NCBI RefSeq assembly: GCF_001424045.1
Contig: NZ_LMQB01000027.1
Span: 62,001 to 126,000, forward strand
From: Rhizobium sp. Leaf371
GTDB lineage: Bacteria > Pseudomonadota > Alphaproteobacteria > Rhizobiales > Rhizobiaceae
DNA length: 64,000 nt
Reading direction: 5' to 3'
The translations under genes and the position numbers were made by a program. Shown here piece after piece: positions 1-8,460 of the stretch (the first letter of the stretch is position 1; the number at the start of each line of letters is the position of its first letter). Under the pieces are notes generated by a model. That model was not told the origin of the DNA. It ran no database searches and worked only from the letters and a program-made list of their open reading frames with translations.

Positions 1-373
1 AAGGCTGCGCGCTCGGCCGACGCGTCGGCTCTGCCGTGGGATCGGCGAGCGTCGTCCGCTGAACGTTCATCGGCGTGGAGGCCACCCGCGTCCGGGAGAC
101 GGGCGCGGCACCGGCCGGATCCGGGTACGCCTGATTGACGGCGGCCTGACGCGTGTTGGACATGGGCGGCATGTTGCCGCCGCCGTCGACATCCCCGCCC
201 GGAACGCTTGCGCTCGGAATGGAATTGGTCGTCGTCAGGTCGGACGAGCGTGAAAACAGCCCTCCGAAGCGGGACGAGTCCGAACTGCAGCCACTCGCCG
301 CGCTCGCCAGGAGAACGGCCACTCCCAGACGGACGACCGATTTATGAACAGATGACGATACACTTAAACGCAT
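1..373 (-). CDS. Lipoprotein, N-terminal fragment (probable NlpD-like LysM/M23 peptidase)
   Basis: The gene starts at an ATG at 373 and runs off the left edge, so only the first 124 codons are seen. The product begins with a short basic stretch, a hydrophobic segment and a Cys preceded by Ala-Ser-Gly (about residue 27), which looks like a type II signal peptide with an imperfect lipobox. After it comes a low-complexity Ser/Pro/Gly/Ala/Arg region without a recognisable domain. In rhizobia the gene downstream of pcm is commonly a LysM/M23 murein-hydrolase-type lipoprotein (NlpD/EnvC group). That assignment rests on position and lipoprotein start only; the catalytic domain, if present, lies outside the window. 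Confidence 0.6.
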   Translation of the reverse strand, partial: MRLSVSSSVHKSVVRLGVAVLLASAASGCSSDSSRFGGLFSRSSDLTTTNSIPSASVPGGDVDGGGNMPPMSNTRQAAVNQAYPDPAGAAPVSRTRVASTPMNVQRTTLADPTAEPTRRPSAQP

Positions 374-512
374 GACGCTTACCTACTTGGAACATAGCCC
401 CGATGTAGGTTTATTAAAGCGTATTAGAGTTACCGGCGGGTTAAGACCCCGTCACGCTTTCCGGTTTTCCGTGTGCGTAATTCGGTTGTAACGGAGAAAA
501 TCCACAAGCAGA

Positions 513-1163
513 TCAAAAGCTTTCGCGATAAAAGCGCTCGATCTCGGAATGCTCGGCGCGGCTCTCGGTCACGTCCTCGTAGGACACCGAGCCGGTATCC
601 CAGCCGAACTTGTCGCCGGTGATCATGACGGCCGGCGCATCGCTTCCCTGCTCGGAGGAAACAGGCTTTTCGCCATCCAGAAGGACGTCGACCAGGGTCT
701 GGAACCCACCTGCCGCATCGAGACCCGACTCGTCGTCGTATTCCACGGAGCGCAGGCCGGCGACGGCCGCATCGCGGGTTCCGAAATAGCGAAGGCTGTC
801 CTGATCGTCCGGACGCAGATTGTCGTAATAGTCGATGAAGCCGCGGTAATAGGCCTTGTAGTCGCCGGTTTCGCCATACTTGCCGAAGGCCTGGTATTCG
901 CGTGCGGCGAGATGCGGCGAGAGCTTGTTGTTCCATTCCTCGCGCGTCAGAGGCGGGTACTTCTCCTGCGCACGCTTGGTGCGCGACAGGAAGAGAAGCG
1001 TTTCGGCGGAGAGGGAGACGCGGGAAGAGGGATCGTAGCTGCCGCCGATGGAAACCACGGGCGTCGAGGCCTCGCGATTTTCGACATCGGGCCGGACCGG
1101 AGATCGCGGCGTCCGCTGGCCCGCGTCGTTCGTCGCGATGATCGTTTTGCCTGCAATCTGCAT
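513..1163 (-). CDS. Hypothetical protein, 216 aa
   Basis: I do not recognise this protein. It has no signal peptide or membrane segment and is hydrophilic and acidic, with many Tyr and Asp in the middle (a YKAYYRGFIDYYDNLRPDDQD-like stretch near residues 105-125). The start at 1163 is preferred over the ATG two codons upstream because an AAGGAG ribosome-binding site lies 7 bases before it and only one base before the other. It lies in the same direction as pcm, 207 bases downstream of the pcm stop, so it may be read with it or from its own promoter. Codon usage resembles the neighbours, so it is probably a real, lineage-restricted gene. Confidence 0.7.
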   Translation of the reverse strand: MQIAGKTIIATNDAGQRTPRSPVRPDVENREASTPVVSIGGSYDPSSRVSLSAETLLFLSRTKRAQEKYPPLTREEWNNKLSPHLAAREYQAFGKYGETGDYKAYYRGFIDYYDNLRPDDQDSLRYFGTRDAAVAGLRSVEYDDESGLDAAGGFQTLVDVLLDGEKPVSSEQGSDAPAVMITGDKFGWDTGSVSYEDVTESRAEHSEIERFYRESF

Positions 1164-1370
1164 GGACATGCTCCTTGCGCCTTCACGCCCCGGGAGCTTG
1201 CACCTCTGCTAAGCTCTTTGAGGTCTTCCTTGGGGTAGATCCCAAGGCTTGCGCCAGGCTGGAGTCGGTTAACGCGCTGTTAACCCTCTTGATTTGCCTG
1301 CGTTCCCCGCGACTAACCGGTAAGGCAGTGCTTCAGTCTGCTTACCAACGAGCGGAGCGGATCCTGATTC

Positions 1371-2024
1371 TCACAGGAAGGCTGCCATCTTCGGCACGAT
1401 CGGAAGGTAAGGCGCTTCGAAGAGATCCTCGCGGTCGAAGCGGCTTCCGGTCCGGGTCAGACGCACCATGCGGCACTCCGTCTCGCTCACCATGATGGGG
1501 ACAAGAAGCACGCCGCCGGAGACGAGGTGATCGGAGAACACGCGCGGCAGGCTGTCGAAAGCCGTGGTGACGAGAATGCGGTCGAAGGTCCCCTCGCCGA
1601 CCAGGCCCGCACTGCCATCCGCCTGCCGGACGATGACGTTGCGAAGTCCGAGCTTATCGAGGTTTGCCTGGGCGTTGGTCACCAGCGTCTTGTAACGCTC
1701 GTAGCTGAGCACACGCTCGGCGATCCGTCCCATCACGGCAGCGGTAAAGCCGCTGCCGGTGCCAATCTCGAGAATGCGCTGTCCCGGCTTGACGCCGAGG
1801 GCGTGGAGGGTGCGCACCGCAAAGTCGAAGCCTTCCATGAAGGACCCGCAGTCCAGCGGTACGATGCGGGGAGACAGAGCCTCCTTCTGGTACGGCGCCG
1901 GGGCGAACAGGGTGCGAGGCGTCTCCTCGACGGCGTTCAGCAAGCCCTTGTTGGTGATGCCTTCCGCACGCAGACGCAGGACAAGCGCTGCAAACCCTTC
2001 CTGCTCCAGAAATCGTGTCGCCAT
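1371..2024 (-). CDS. pcm: Protein-L-isoaspartate O-methyltransferase family protein
   Basis: A 217-aa SAM-dependent methyltransferase of the PIMT family, which methylates damaged isoaspartyl residues so they can be repaired. The SAM-binding motif I ILEIGTGSGFTAAV is clear near residue 85, followed by the acidic strand and a VTTAF post-motif. The start at 2024 has a very strong purine-rich site (GGGAGGGGAGG) upstream; an open frame continues 18 codons further but looks untranslated. The classical TISxP substrate loop of E. coli Pcm is not visible; the matching place reads DCGSFMEG. It lies 59 bases after serS on the same strand. In most rhizobia surE sits between serS and pcm, but there is no room for it here. 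Confidence 0.85.
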   Translation of the reverse strand: MATRFLEQEGFAALVLRLRAEGITNKGLLNAVEETPRTLFAPAPYQKEALSPRIVPLDCGSFMEGFDFAVRTLHALGVKPGQRILEIGTGSGFTAAVMGRIAERVLSYERYKTLVTNAQANLDKLGLRNVIVRQADGSAGLVGEGTFDRILVTTAFDSLPRVFSDHLVSGGVLLVPIMVSETECRMVRLTRTGSRFDREDLFEAPYLPIVPKMAAFL

Positions 2025-2083
2025 CCGCCTGCCTCCCCTCCCGTTCGCCACGCAGCCCGATTTCGCGGGCCGCGCCATGCGCG

Positions 2084-3370
2084 CTATCCGCGTGCGGCTT
2101 CGATCCGCGTCAGTCCGCCCATATAGGGCTGAAGAACGTCCGGGACGGTGACGGAGCCATCCTCGTTCAGATAATTCTCCATAACCGCGATCAGGGCGCG
2201 ACCGACGGCTGTGCCGGAACCATTCAGCGTGTGAACGAACTTCAGCGCCTTGTCGTCCTTCGAGCGGTAGCGCGCGTTCATGCGCCGGCCCTGGAAGTCA
2301 CCGCAGACGGAGCAGGAGGACACTTCGCGGAAGGTGTTCTGGCCCGGCAGCCAGACTTCGAGGTCGTAGGTCTTGCGAGCGCCGAAGCCCATATCGCCCG
2401 TGCAGAGCGTCAGGACGCGATAATGAAGCCCTAGGCGCTTCAGAACCTCCTCCGCACAAGCGGTCATGCGTTCGTGCTCGTCGATCGCCGTCTCGGCATT
2501 GGTGATGGAGACGAGCTCGCACTTCCAGAACTGGTGCTGCCGCAGCATGCCGCGGGTGTCGCGCCCTGCGGACCCGGCTTCGGAGCGGAAGGACGGTGTC
2601 AGCGCCGTGTAGCGCAGTGGCAGCTTTTCGGCCTCGACGATCTCTTCCCGCACGAGATTGGTCAGCGTCACCTCGGCCGTCGGGATCAGCCAGCGGCCAT
2701 CGGTCGTCCGAAACAGGTCCTCGGCGAATTTGGGAAGCTGCCCCGTCCCGAACATGGCGTCGTCGCGCACCATCAACGGAGAGGATACCTCGGTATAGCC
2801 ATGCTCGCTCGTGTGGAGATCGATCATGAACTGCCCGAGCGCGCGTTCCATGCGGGCAAGAGGACCGGTCAGCACCGTGAAGCGGGAGCCCGAAAGCTTG
2901 GCGGCGCGCTCGAAATCCATATAGCCGAGCGCTTCGCCGATTTCGAAGTGCTCCAGCGCCTTGTGGTTCCAGCCGGGACGCGTGCCGATCGTGCGGGTGA
3001 CGATATTCGCATGCTCGTCGGCGCCGACCGGGACATCGTCGAGGGGGATGTTGGGAAGACGGGAGAGAACGTCGAGAAGCTCGGCATCGATCGCGCGCGT
3101 CTGATCCTCAAGCGCCGGCATCGCCGTCTTGAGTTCGGTCACGTCGGCTTTCAGGCGGTCGGCCAGCTCGGCGTTTTTCTGCGCCATCGCGGCCCCGATC
3201 TCCTTGGAGGCGGCGTTGCGACGGGATTGCATGTCCTGAAGTGCCTGGACGAGGCCGCGGCGCTTTTCGTCCAGTGCGATGAGGCTTGCGGCCTGGGCGG
3301 GGGCACTGCGCTTTGCCAGTGCCGCGTCGAGCGCTTCGGGATTGTCCCGCACCCATTTGATATCGAGCAT
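2084..3370 (-). CDS. serS: Serine--tRNA ligase
   Basis: Class II aminoacyl-tRNA synthetase that charges tRNA-Ser (and tRNA-Sec where present). At 428 aa it has the usual length. The N-terminal coiled-coil arm that grips the long variable arm of tRNA-Ser is seen at about residues 30-105 (charged heptad-like sequence). The catalytic core shows motif 2 around [14 protein letters not shown] and motif 3 [17 protein letters not shown] at about 384-400. The start [10 protein letters not shown] matches the family. It is downstream of tatC on the same strand with a gap of about 106 bases. Confidence 0.97.
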   Translation of the reverse strand: MLDIKWVRDNPEALDAALAKRSAPAQAASLIALDEKRRGLVQALQDMQSRRNAASKEIGAAMAQKNAELADRLKADVTELKTAMPALEDQTRAIDAELLDVLSRLPNIPLDDVPVGADEHANIVTRTIGTRPGWNHKALEHFEIGEALGYMDFERAAKLSGSRFTVLTGPLARMERALGQFMIDLHTSEHGYTEVSSPLMVRDDAMFGTGQLPKFAEDLFRTTDGRWLIPTAEVTLTNLVREEIVEAEKLPLRYTALTPSFRSEAGSAGRDTRGMLRQHQFWKCELVSITNAETAIDEHERMTACAEEVLKRLGLHYRVLTLCTGDMGFGARKTYDLEVWLPGQNTFREVSSCSVCGDFQGRRMNARYRSKDDKALKFVHTLNGSGTAVGRALIAVMENYLNEDGSVTVPDVLQPYMGGLTRIEAARG

Positions 3371-3476
3371 CGATCAGTCTCCGGACGTGAGAGACCCGAC
3401 ACTCCGCAGGAAACACGGACGACGCCGCCAGGGCCTGCCGGGCCGCGTCAAGGCCGTCTCACTCCGTTTCAGAAGA

Positions 3477-4295
3477 TCAATCGGTCTTGTCGTCGGCTTC
3501 CGCAAGCTCCCGCGACGCCGCATCCTTGGCGCGCTGGCGCTCGATGAGTCGGGCCGTATAGATGGAAATCTCGTAGAGAAGGATCGCCGGGATCGCAAGG
3601 CCGATCTGGGAGACCGGGTCCGGCGGGGTCAGGATGGCCGCTGCGATGAACGAGATGACGATCGCATATTTGCGCTTCGCAGCCAGCGTCGCGGCCGTCA
3701 CGAAGCCGACGCGTGCGAGCAGCGTCGTGATGACGGGAAGCTGGAACACCAGGCCGAAGGCGAAGATCAGCGACATGATCAGGCTCAGATATTCCGAGAC
3801 CTTCGGCAGAAGCTGGATCGAGACTTCGCCCTGCCCGCCCTCCTGCTGCATGTTGAGGAAGAACCACATCACCATGGGCGTGAAGAAGAAGTAGACGAGG
3901 GCCGCACCGAGAAGGAACAGCAACGGCGATGCGATCAGGAAGGGCAGAAACGCGGCACGCTCGTTCTTGTAGAGACCGGGCGCCACGAACTTATAGAGCT
4001 GCGTCGCGATCATCGGAAAGGCAATGACCAGAGCGCCGAACATGGCGACCTTGATCTGCGTGAAGAAGAATTCCTGAGGTGCGGTATAGATCAGACCGGC
4101 CGCACGATGATCGAGCCCTGCCCAGGACACAGCCCACTTATAGGGCTGGACGAGCACGTTGAAGATCTGCTTTGCGAAGAAGAAACAGACCAGAAACGCC
4201 ACGAAAAATGCGCCGACGGCCCAGATCAGTCGGGCGCGCAACTCGATCAGATGATCGAGAAGCGGCTGGGGCTTGTCTTCGATATCGGCGCTCAT
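3477..4295 (-). CDS. tatC: Sec-independent protein translocase TatC
   Basis: Integral inner-membrane core of the twin-arginine translocase, which with TatB recognises the RR signal peptide of folded proteins. The 272-aa protein has the expected six hydrophobic segments. Conserved family features are seen: the cytoplasmic N-terminal HLIELRARL motif (about residues 15-23), the first periplasmic loop ending in FVAPGLYKNER, and the TPPDPVSQ loop near the last helices. The ATG overlaps the tatB stop by 4 bases, so translation of the two is probably coupled. The order tatA-tatB-tatC is standard. Confidence 0.97.
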   Translation of the reverse strand: MSADIEDKPQPLLDHLIELRARLIWAVGAFFVAFLVCFFFAKQIFNVLVQPYKWAVSWAGLDHRAAGLIYTAPQEFFFTQIKVAMFGALVIAFPMIATQLYKFVAPGLYKNERAAFLPFLIASPLLFLLGAALVYFFFTPMVMWFFLNMQQEGGQGEVSIQLLPKVSEYLSLIMSLIFAFGLVFQLPVITTLLARVGFVTAATLAAKRKYAIVISFIAAAILTPPDPVSQIGLAIPAILLYEISIYTARLIERQRAKDAASRELAEADDKTD

Positions 4296-5116
4296 GCCTC
4301 GTCTCCGCTCTTCGGCGTGATCGGTGTCTCCAGCGGTGCATCGGCTTTAACCGCCTTCTTGCGCCGGCTGATCTTCGCGCCGATCTCGGCGACCTCGGCG
4401 TCGCCGGCAAGGGCCGCTGCACGCTTGCGGGGCTTCGCCGGTGCCGTGTCCGGTTCGGCTGTGACCGGCTTCTTGCGGGACGAGACGACCGGCTGTCCCT
4501 CACCCGCCGCAGCCACAGACTTTGCAACCCGCTTTCGCGGTTTCGGGCCGACGCTCGTGCCGTCTGCAAGCGGTGCTGCAGCCGCCACAGGGGCAACGGC
4601 CGCAAACGGCGTGACCGTGGCGAGCGGTGCGGCAATTACGGGAACAACGGGCGCAGAGACGACAGGTGCGGGAGCGATCTGATGTGCAGCGTTCGTGTCC
4701 GGCGCGGGCCCCTCGGCCACGGCAACCGGCTGCTCGGCCGGCGTTGCGACAGAGGCCGCGATCTCCGGCGCGGGGGGAATATCCGACATGACGGCCGCAG
4801 GTCTTTCGTCGGGCCGCGTCGCTTTCTGCAGATCCGCCTTGATGTCGTTGCCCATCTGCCGGAGCGGATTCATCGCCTCGCGCAAGCTGTGTGCCGGGTT
4901 CAGTTTCTGCGCGTCGCTCAGCGTCTTGCGCACGTCGTCGAGATCCGCCTCGCGCAGCGCCTCATCGAACTGATGGCGGAAATCGGTGGCCATACCACGC
5001 ATCTTCGACATCATCTTGCCGAAGGTCCGGAGCATCGGCGGCAGGTCTTTCGGGCCAACGACGATGATCAGGACGATGGCGATGACAACAAGCTCGGTCC
5101 AGCCGACGTCAAGCAT
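4292..5116 (-). CDS. tatB: Sec-independent protein translocase TatB
   Basis: Tat receptor subunit that pairs with TatC. One N-terminal membrane helix (about residues 5-21) ends in VGPKDLPP, the TatB form of the hinge, followed by an amphipathic helix (FGKMMSKMRGMATDFRHQF). The tail from about residue 95 to 274 is a low-complexity Ala/Pro/Val/Lys-rich extension with blocks of KPRKR. This tail makes it longer than E. coli TatB (171 aa); long tails are common in rhizobial TatB. It overlaps tatC by 4 bases and starts 63 bases after the tatA stop. Confidence 0.95.
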   Translation of the reverse strand: MLDVGWTELVVIAIVLIIVVGPKDLPPMLRTFGKMMSKMRGMATDFRHQFDEALREADLDDVRKTLSDAQKLNPAHSLREAMNPLRQMGNDIKADLQKATRPDERPAAVMSDIPPAPEIAASVATPAEQPVAVAEGPAPDTNAAHQIAPAPVVSAPVVPVIAAPLATVTPFAAVAPVAAAAPLADGTSVGPKPRKRVAKSVAAAGEGQPVVSSRKKPVTAEPDTAPAKPRKRAAALAGDAEVAEIGAKISRRKKAVKADAPLETPITPKSGDEA

Positions 5117-5179
5117 TCTCAGGAACTCCGCACATCATGAGGGATCGCGCAGCAGATGCTGCGCGCCCGTACTGCCTGA

Positions 5180-5437
5180 TCAGCGTACTTCGTCGGATTT
5201 ATGTTCGACGGTGCGCGGATCGATCGGAGCGGCCTTGTCGTACGGACCCTTCTCGTAGCCCGGCTTGTCGTAACCGGGTTTGTCGGCGGCATCCGTCTCG
5301 TCGTCGGTCATGCCCTTCTTGAAGCTCTTGATGCCCTTGGCGACATCGCCCATCAATTCGGGGATCTTGCCGCGACCGAAAAGCAGCAGGACGACCACGA
5401 GCACGATGAGCCAGTGCCAGATGCTGAATGAACCCAT
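5180..5437 (-). CDS. tatA: Sec-independent protein translocase TatA
   Basis: Small pore-forming subunit of the Tat pathway, 85 aa. It shows the family pattern: short periplasmic N-terminus (MGSFSIWHW), one membrane helix (about 6-20), the [12 protein letters not shown] hinge, then the amphipathic helix [12 protein letters not shown] and an acidic tail. A GGGAG site precedes the ATG. The tail has a near-repeat [17 protein letters not shown]. It is the first gene of tatABC and lies 253 bases downstream of scpB, so it may have its own promoter in 5438-5690. Confidence 0.96.
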   Translation of the reverse strand: MGSFSIWHWLIVLVVVLLLFGRGKIPELMGDVAKGIKSFKKGMTDDETDAADKPGYDKPGYEKGPYDKAAPIDPRTVEHKSDEVR

Positions 5438-5690
5438 TCTCTTAAAACTCCCTGCAAATCCGACAAACCCATCCTGGATGGCCCTGCCTGCCCTGTTCCG
5501 TTTTTTTCAAAGCGTTGGCCGGCGTTACCACCCTGCCCGCAGCCCTTGGTCTTTGTCGGCAGACGCGATTCTCAAGATGGAAACGCGGCCCTGCTTTTCG
5601 GACAAAGATCTAAAGGAAACGGCGATGGCGCGCAATGCTCACGCTGTTCAATCCAGCGCGAGCACCGGCCCTCTCCTCAGCCTGCATTTT

Positions 5691-6395
5691 TCAAGCCGGT
5701 TCTTCGCCACTTGGCGGGAGAAGGCCGAGCTCCTCGAGGTCGAGGGCGGTGATCGGGTCCTCGTCATCCGAGAGGTCGTCGTCGCCTGACGGCAGCGGGA
5801 CATGAAAGTCGGGCGGGATGCGACCGGCGAGCAGGCCGGCGCCCTTCAGCTCCTCCAGTCCGGGCAGATCCCGGAGATCCTCGAGGCCGAAATGATCGAG
5901 GAAATCGCGGGTCGTCGCGAAGGTCACCGGGCGCCCGGGCGTGCGCCGGCGACCGCGAAAACGCACCCAGCCCGCTTCCATCAACACGTCGAGCGTGCCC
6001 TTGGAGGTCTGGACGCCGCGGATATCCTCGATCTCGGCGCGGGTGACCGGCTGATGGTAGGCGATGACGGAGAGGATTTCGAGCGCCGCCCGAGACAACT
6101 TGCGCACCTCCTGCGCGTCCGACGACAGAGCGAAGCTGAGATCCGCCGCCGTTCGGAACGCCCAGTGGTCTTCGACCTGCACGAGATTGACGCCGCGCGT
6201 CGCGTAGAATGCCTTCAGGCGCAGCATGATGCTGCCAACATCCGTCCCGAGCGGCAGGCGTTGCGCCAGATAGGTCTCCGACACGGGTTGTGCCGCGGCG
6301 AAGACCAGCGCTTCGGCTACTCTTTCGAGCTCGTCGGCGCGATGAACGTCGTCTCTGTCCCGGACGAGGACGTCGTCCTCCTGGATCTCAGCCAT
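5691..6395 (-). CDS. scpB: Segregation and condensation protein B
   Basis: Winged-helix (kite) subunit of the Smc-ScpAB condensin that organises and segregates the chromosome. The tandem winged-helix core is seen at about residues 20-190, including the conserved LSRAALEILSVIAYHQPVT and TSKGTLDVLMEAGWV stretches. The C-terminus is an acidic tail (about 205-234). It overlaps scpA by 8 bases, as expected for a co-translated pair that forms one complex. Confidence 0.95.
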   Translation of the reverse strand: MAEIQEDDVLVRDRDDVHRADELERVAEALVFAAAQPVSETYLAQRLPLGTDVGSIMLRLKAFYATRGVNLVQVEDHWAFRTAADLSFALSSDAQEVRKLSRAALEILSVIAYHQPVTRAEIEDIRGVQTSKGTLDVLMEAGWVRFRGRRRTPGRPVTFATTRDFLDHFGLEDLRDLPGLEELKGAGLLAGRIPPDFHVPLPSGDDDLSDDEDPITALDLEELGLLPPSGEEPA

Positions 6396-7245
6396 TTCGC
6401 GCTTCCAGTTCTGCGATCTCGCCCTCGGTCATCGGGTTTTCGCCCAGCCGGACATAGATCGGGGCGAAGGCTTCTTCCTGGCGAATTTCCAGCCGGCCCT
6501 CGCGAACCATTTCGAGCGAAGCGGCAAAGGCGCTGGCGATGGCACTGACGCGCTGGCCGGGATCGCCGACATAGCGCAGCAAGAAATGATCGAGCGCGGT
6601 CCATTCGGATAGGCCGCCCATCAGCCGCGCGAGAATAAGCCGCGCATCCGCCAGCGACCAGACCTGCCGCCGCTCGATCGTCACCTGCATCACCGCTTCG
6701 CGCTGGCGCAGGCTCGCATAGGCCTGCAGCAGGTCGTAGAGCGAGGCCTCATAGGCTGAACTGCGCTCTACCGGGATATGCTCGGGTGCGCCGCGCGCGA
6801 ACACGTCGCGGCCGAGCCGATTGCGGTTGACGAGCCGGGTAGCGGCATCGCGCATCGCCTCCAGCCGCTTCAACCGAAACGCCAGAGCCGAGGCCATCTC
6901 CTCGCCCGACGGGCCGTCATCCTTGTGCGGTTGGGGAATGAGGAGGCGCGATTTCAGGAAAGCGAGCCAGGCCGCCATCACGAGGTAGTCGGCGGCCAGC
7001 TCCAGCCGGATCGAACGCGCGCTTTCGATGAAGGCGATATATTGTTCGGCAAGCGCCAGCACCGAGATCCGCGACAGATCCACCTTCTGGTTTCGCGCCA
7101 GATGCAGCAGAAGGTCGAGCGGACCTTCGAAGCCGGCGAGATCGACCACCAGTTCCGCCTCGTGTAGCGCCCGCTCGTCGGCCTGCCACTGGGCGTCCAT
7201 GGGGACAGTGCCGCGCGCGCGGTCGCGGCCGTCGCCGGGGGTCAT
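6388..7245 (-). CDS. scpA: Segregation and condensation protein A
   Basis: Kleisin subunit that bridges the Smc heads. The diagnostic FEGPLDLLLHLARNQKVDL motif follows an N-terminal tail of about 35 residues, and the C-terminal Smc-head-binding winged helix is near residues 225-285. The start is uncertain: the first ATG (7245) and an internal ATG at 7200 are both possible and neither has a good ribosome-binding site. It starts 39 bases after the nagZ stop, suggesting one transcript with nagZ and scpB. Confidence 0.95.
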   Translation of the reverse strand: MTPGDGRDRARGTVPMDAQWQADERALHEAELVVDLAGFEGPLDLLLHLARNQKVDLSRISVLALAEQYIAFIESARSIRLELAADYLVMAAWLAFLKSRLLIPQPHKDDGPSGEEMASALAFRLKRLEAMRDAATRLVNRNRLGRDVFARGAPEHIPVERSSAYEASLYDLLQAYASLRQREAVMQVTIERRQVWSLADARLILARLMGGLSEWTALDHFLLRYVGDPGQRVSAIASAFAASLEMVREGRLEIRQEEAFAPIYVRLGENPMTEGEIAELEARNG

Positions 7246-7284
7246 CTGGCGCGGACCCGGTATCGTATCTCCGACAAAGAGACG

Positions 7285-8301
7285 TCAGACACTCGGGAAC
7301 ATCTCCAGGAACTCCGCCCGCAGGGTTGCCTCGTCCGAATCATCCGGTTCGCGGAAGCTCGACGCCGCGATGTCGGCGCGCCGGAGCGACGCACCGGAAA
7401 GTTCCGGCACGACGCGCGACACAGCCTGCATCTCCTCCATGATCCCGTGGCAGTGAAGAACGAGATCGAGCCCGGCCTCGACAATGCCTCTCGCCCGCGT
7501 CTCCATGTCGCCCGCGAGCGCATTCATCGAGACGTCGTCGGACATCAGAAGGCCGTCGAAGCCGATATGCCCGCGGATGATCTCGTCCACGACCTTCCGC
7601 GACGTCGTCGCGGGGCGCTCGGGGTCGATGGCGGTGAAGACGATATGGGCCGACATGGCCATGACCTCCGACTTCAACGCGACGAAGGGCACGAAATCGC
7701 TGACGGCCAGTTCCTCGAAACTCCGATCGACCACGGGCAGCTTGTGATGCGAATCGACGAGCGCGCGACCATGGCCGGGCATGTGCTTCATGACGGGCAG
7801 CATTCCGCCGGCCTTCAGGCCTTCCGCCCCAGCGGCGCCGAGGGCGGCGACCGCCTGCGGGTCGCGCGAATAGGCACGATTGCCGATCGCCTCGCTCATA
7901 CCATCCGCCGCCACGTCGAGAACCGGCAGGCAATCCACGTTGATGCCATAGCGCATGAGGTCGAAGGCGTGAAGCCGCGACATGAGCCACGCAGCCCGAA
8001 GCCCCCGCGCGGAATCGGCGTGAAACTGTGCGCCGATGGCGGCGGCATTCGGATAGGCCCCGGCCAGCGGGGGACGGATGCGCTGGACACGTCCACCCTC
8101 CTGGTCGATCAGAACGAGCGCGTTCGGATTGCCGATGCTGTCGCGCAGGCTCGCGACCAGATCCGAAATCTGCGTGGCATCGCCGATATTCCGTCCGAAC
8201 AGGATGAAGCCCCAGGGGCGCTCGTCCGCGAAGAAGGCCTTTTCATCGGACGTCAGCGACAGACCCTTGCAGCCAGAGATGAATGCTTTCGATCCGCTCA
8301 T
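7285..8301 (-). CDS. nagZ: Beta-N-acetylhexosaminidase NagZ (GH3)
   Basis: Cytoplasmic glycoside hydrolase family 3 enzyme that removes GlcNAc from GlcNAc-anhydroMurNAc peptides during peptidoglycan recycling. Family landmarks are present: DQEGGRVQR near residue 67, the flexible catalytic loop KHMPGHGRALVDSHH near 175, and the nucleophile region LLMSDDVSMNAL near 250. The 338-aa length is typical for single-domain NagZ. No signal peptide is seen. Its place between a SPOR protein and scpAB is the usual rhizobial arrangement; in many bacteria NagZ activity also feeds beta-lactamase induction. Confidence 0.95.
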   Translation of the reverse strand: MSGSKAFISGCKGLSLTSDEKAFFADERPWGFILFGRNIGDATQISDLVASLRDSIGNPNALVLIDQEGGRVQRIRPPLAGAYPNAAAIGAQFHADSARGLRAAWLMSRLHAFDLMRYGINVDCLPVLDVAADGMSEAIGNRAYSRDPQAVAALGAAGAEGLKAGGMLPVMKHMPGHGRALVDSHHKLPVVDRSFEELAVSDFVPFVALKSEVMAMSAHIVFTAIDPERPATTSRKVVDEIIRGHIGFDGLLMSDDVSMNALAGDMETRARGIVEAGLDLVLHCHGIMEEMQAVSRVVPELSGASLRRADIAASSFREPDDSDEATLRAEFLEMFPSV

Positions 8302-8414
8302 CGCGTTCCCTCATGCTTTTTCATTCGACATCTATCATGTGGTTTAAGGACGGATCGCGTCGGAGAGCAAGGCTATTGCGCGCATGCCGGCGTCTCCCCG
8401 CCTTCAAACGACGA

Positions 8415-8438
8415 AGGGCGCGGCCGAAGCCGCGCCCT
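8415..8438 (-). terminator. Probable terminator of the SPOR-protein gene
   Basis: A perfect 10-base stem (AGGGCGCGGC with GCCGCGCCCT) with a CGAA-type loop lies just after the stop of the SPOR gene. The downstream U-tract on the minus strand is weak (TCGTCGTTT), so termination may be partial and allow some readthrough into nagZ. Confidence 0.6.
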
Positions 8439-8460
8439 GTGAGACCGTTCGGTCTGAGTC

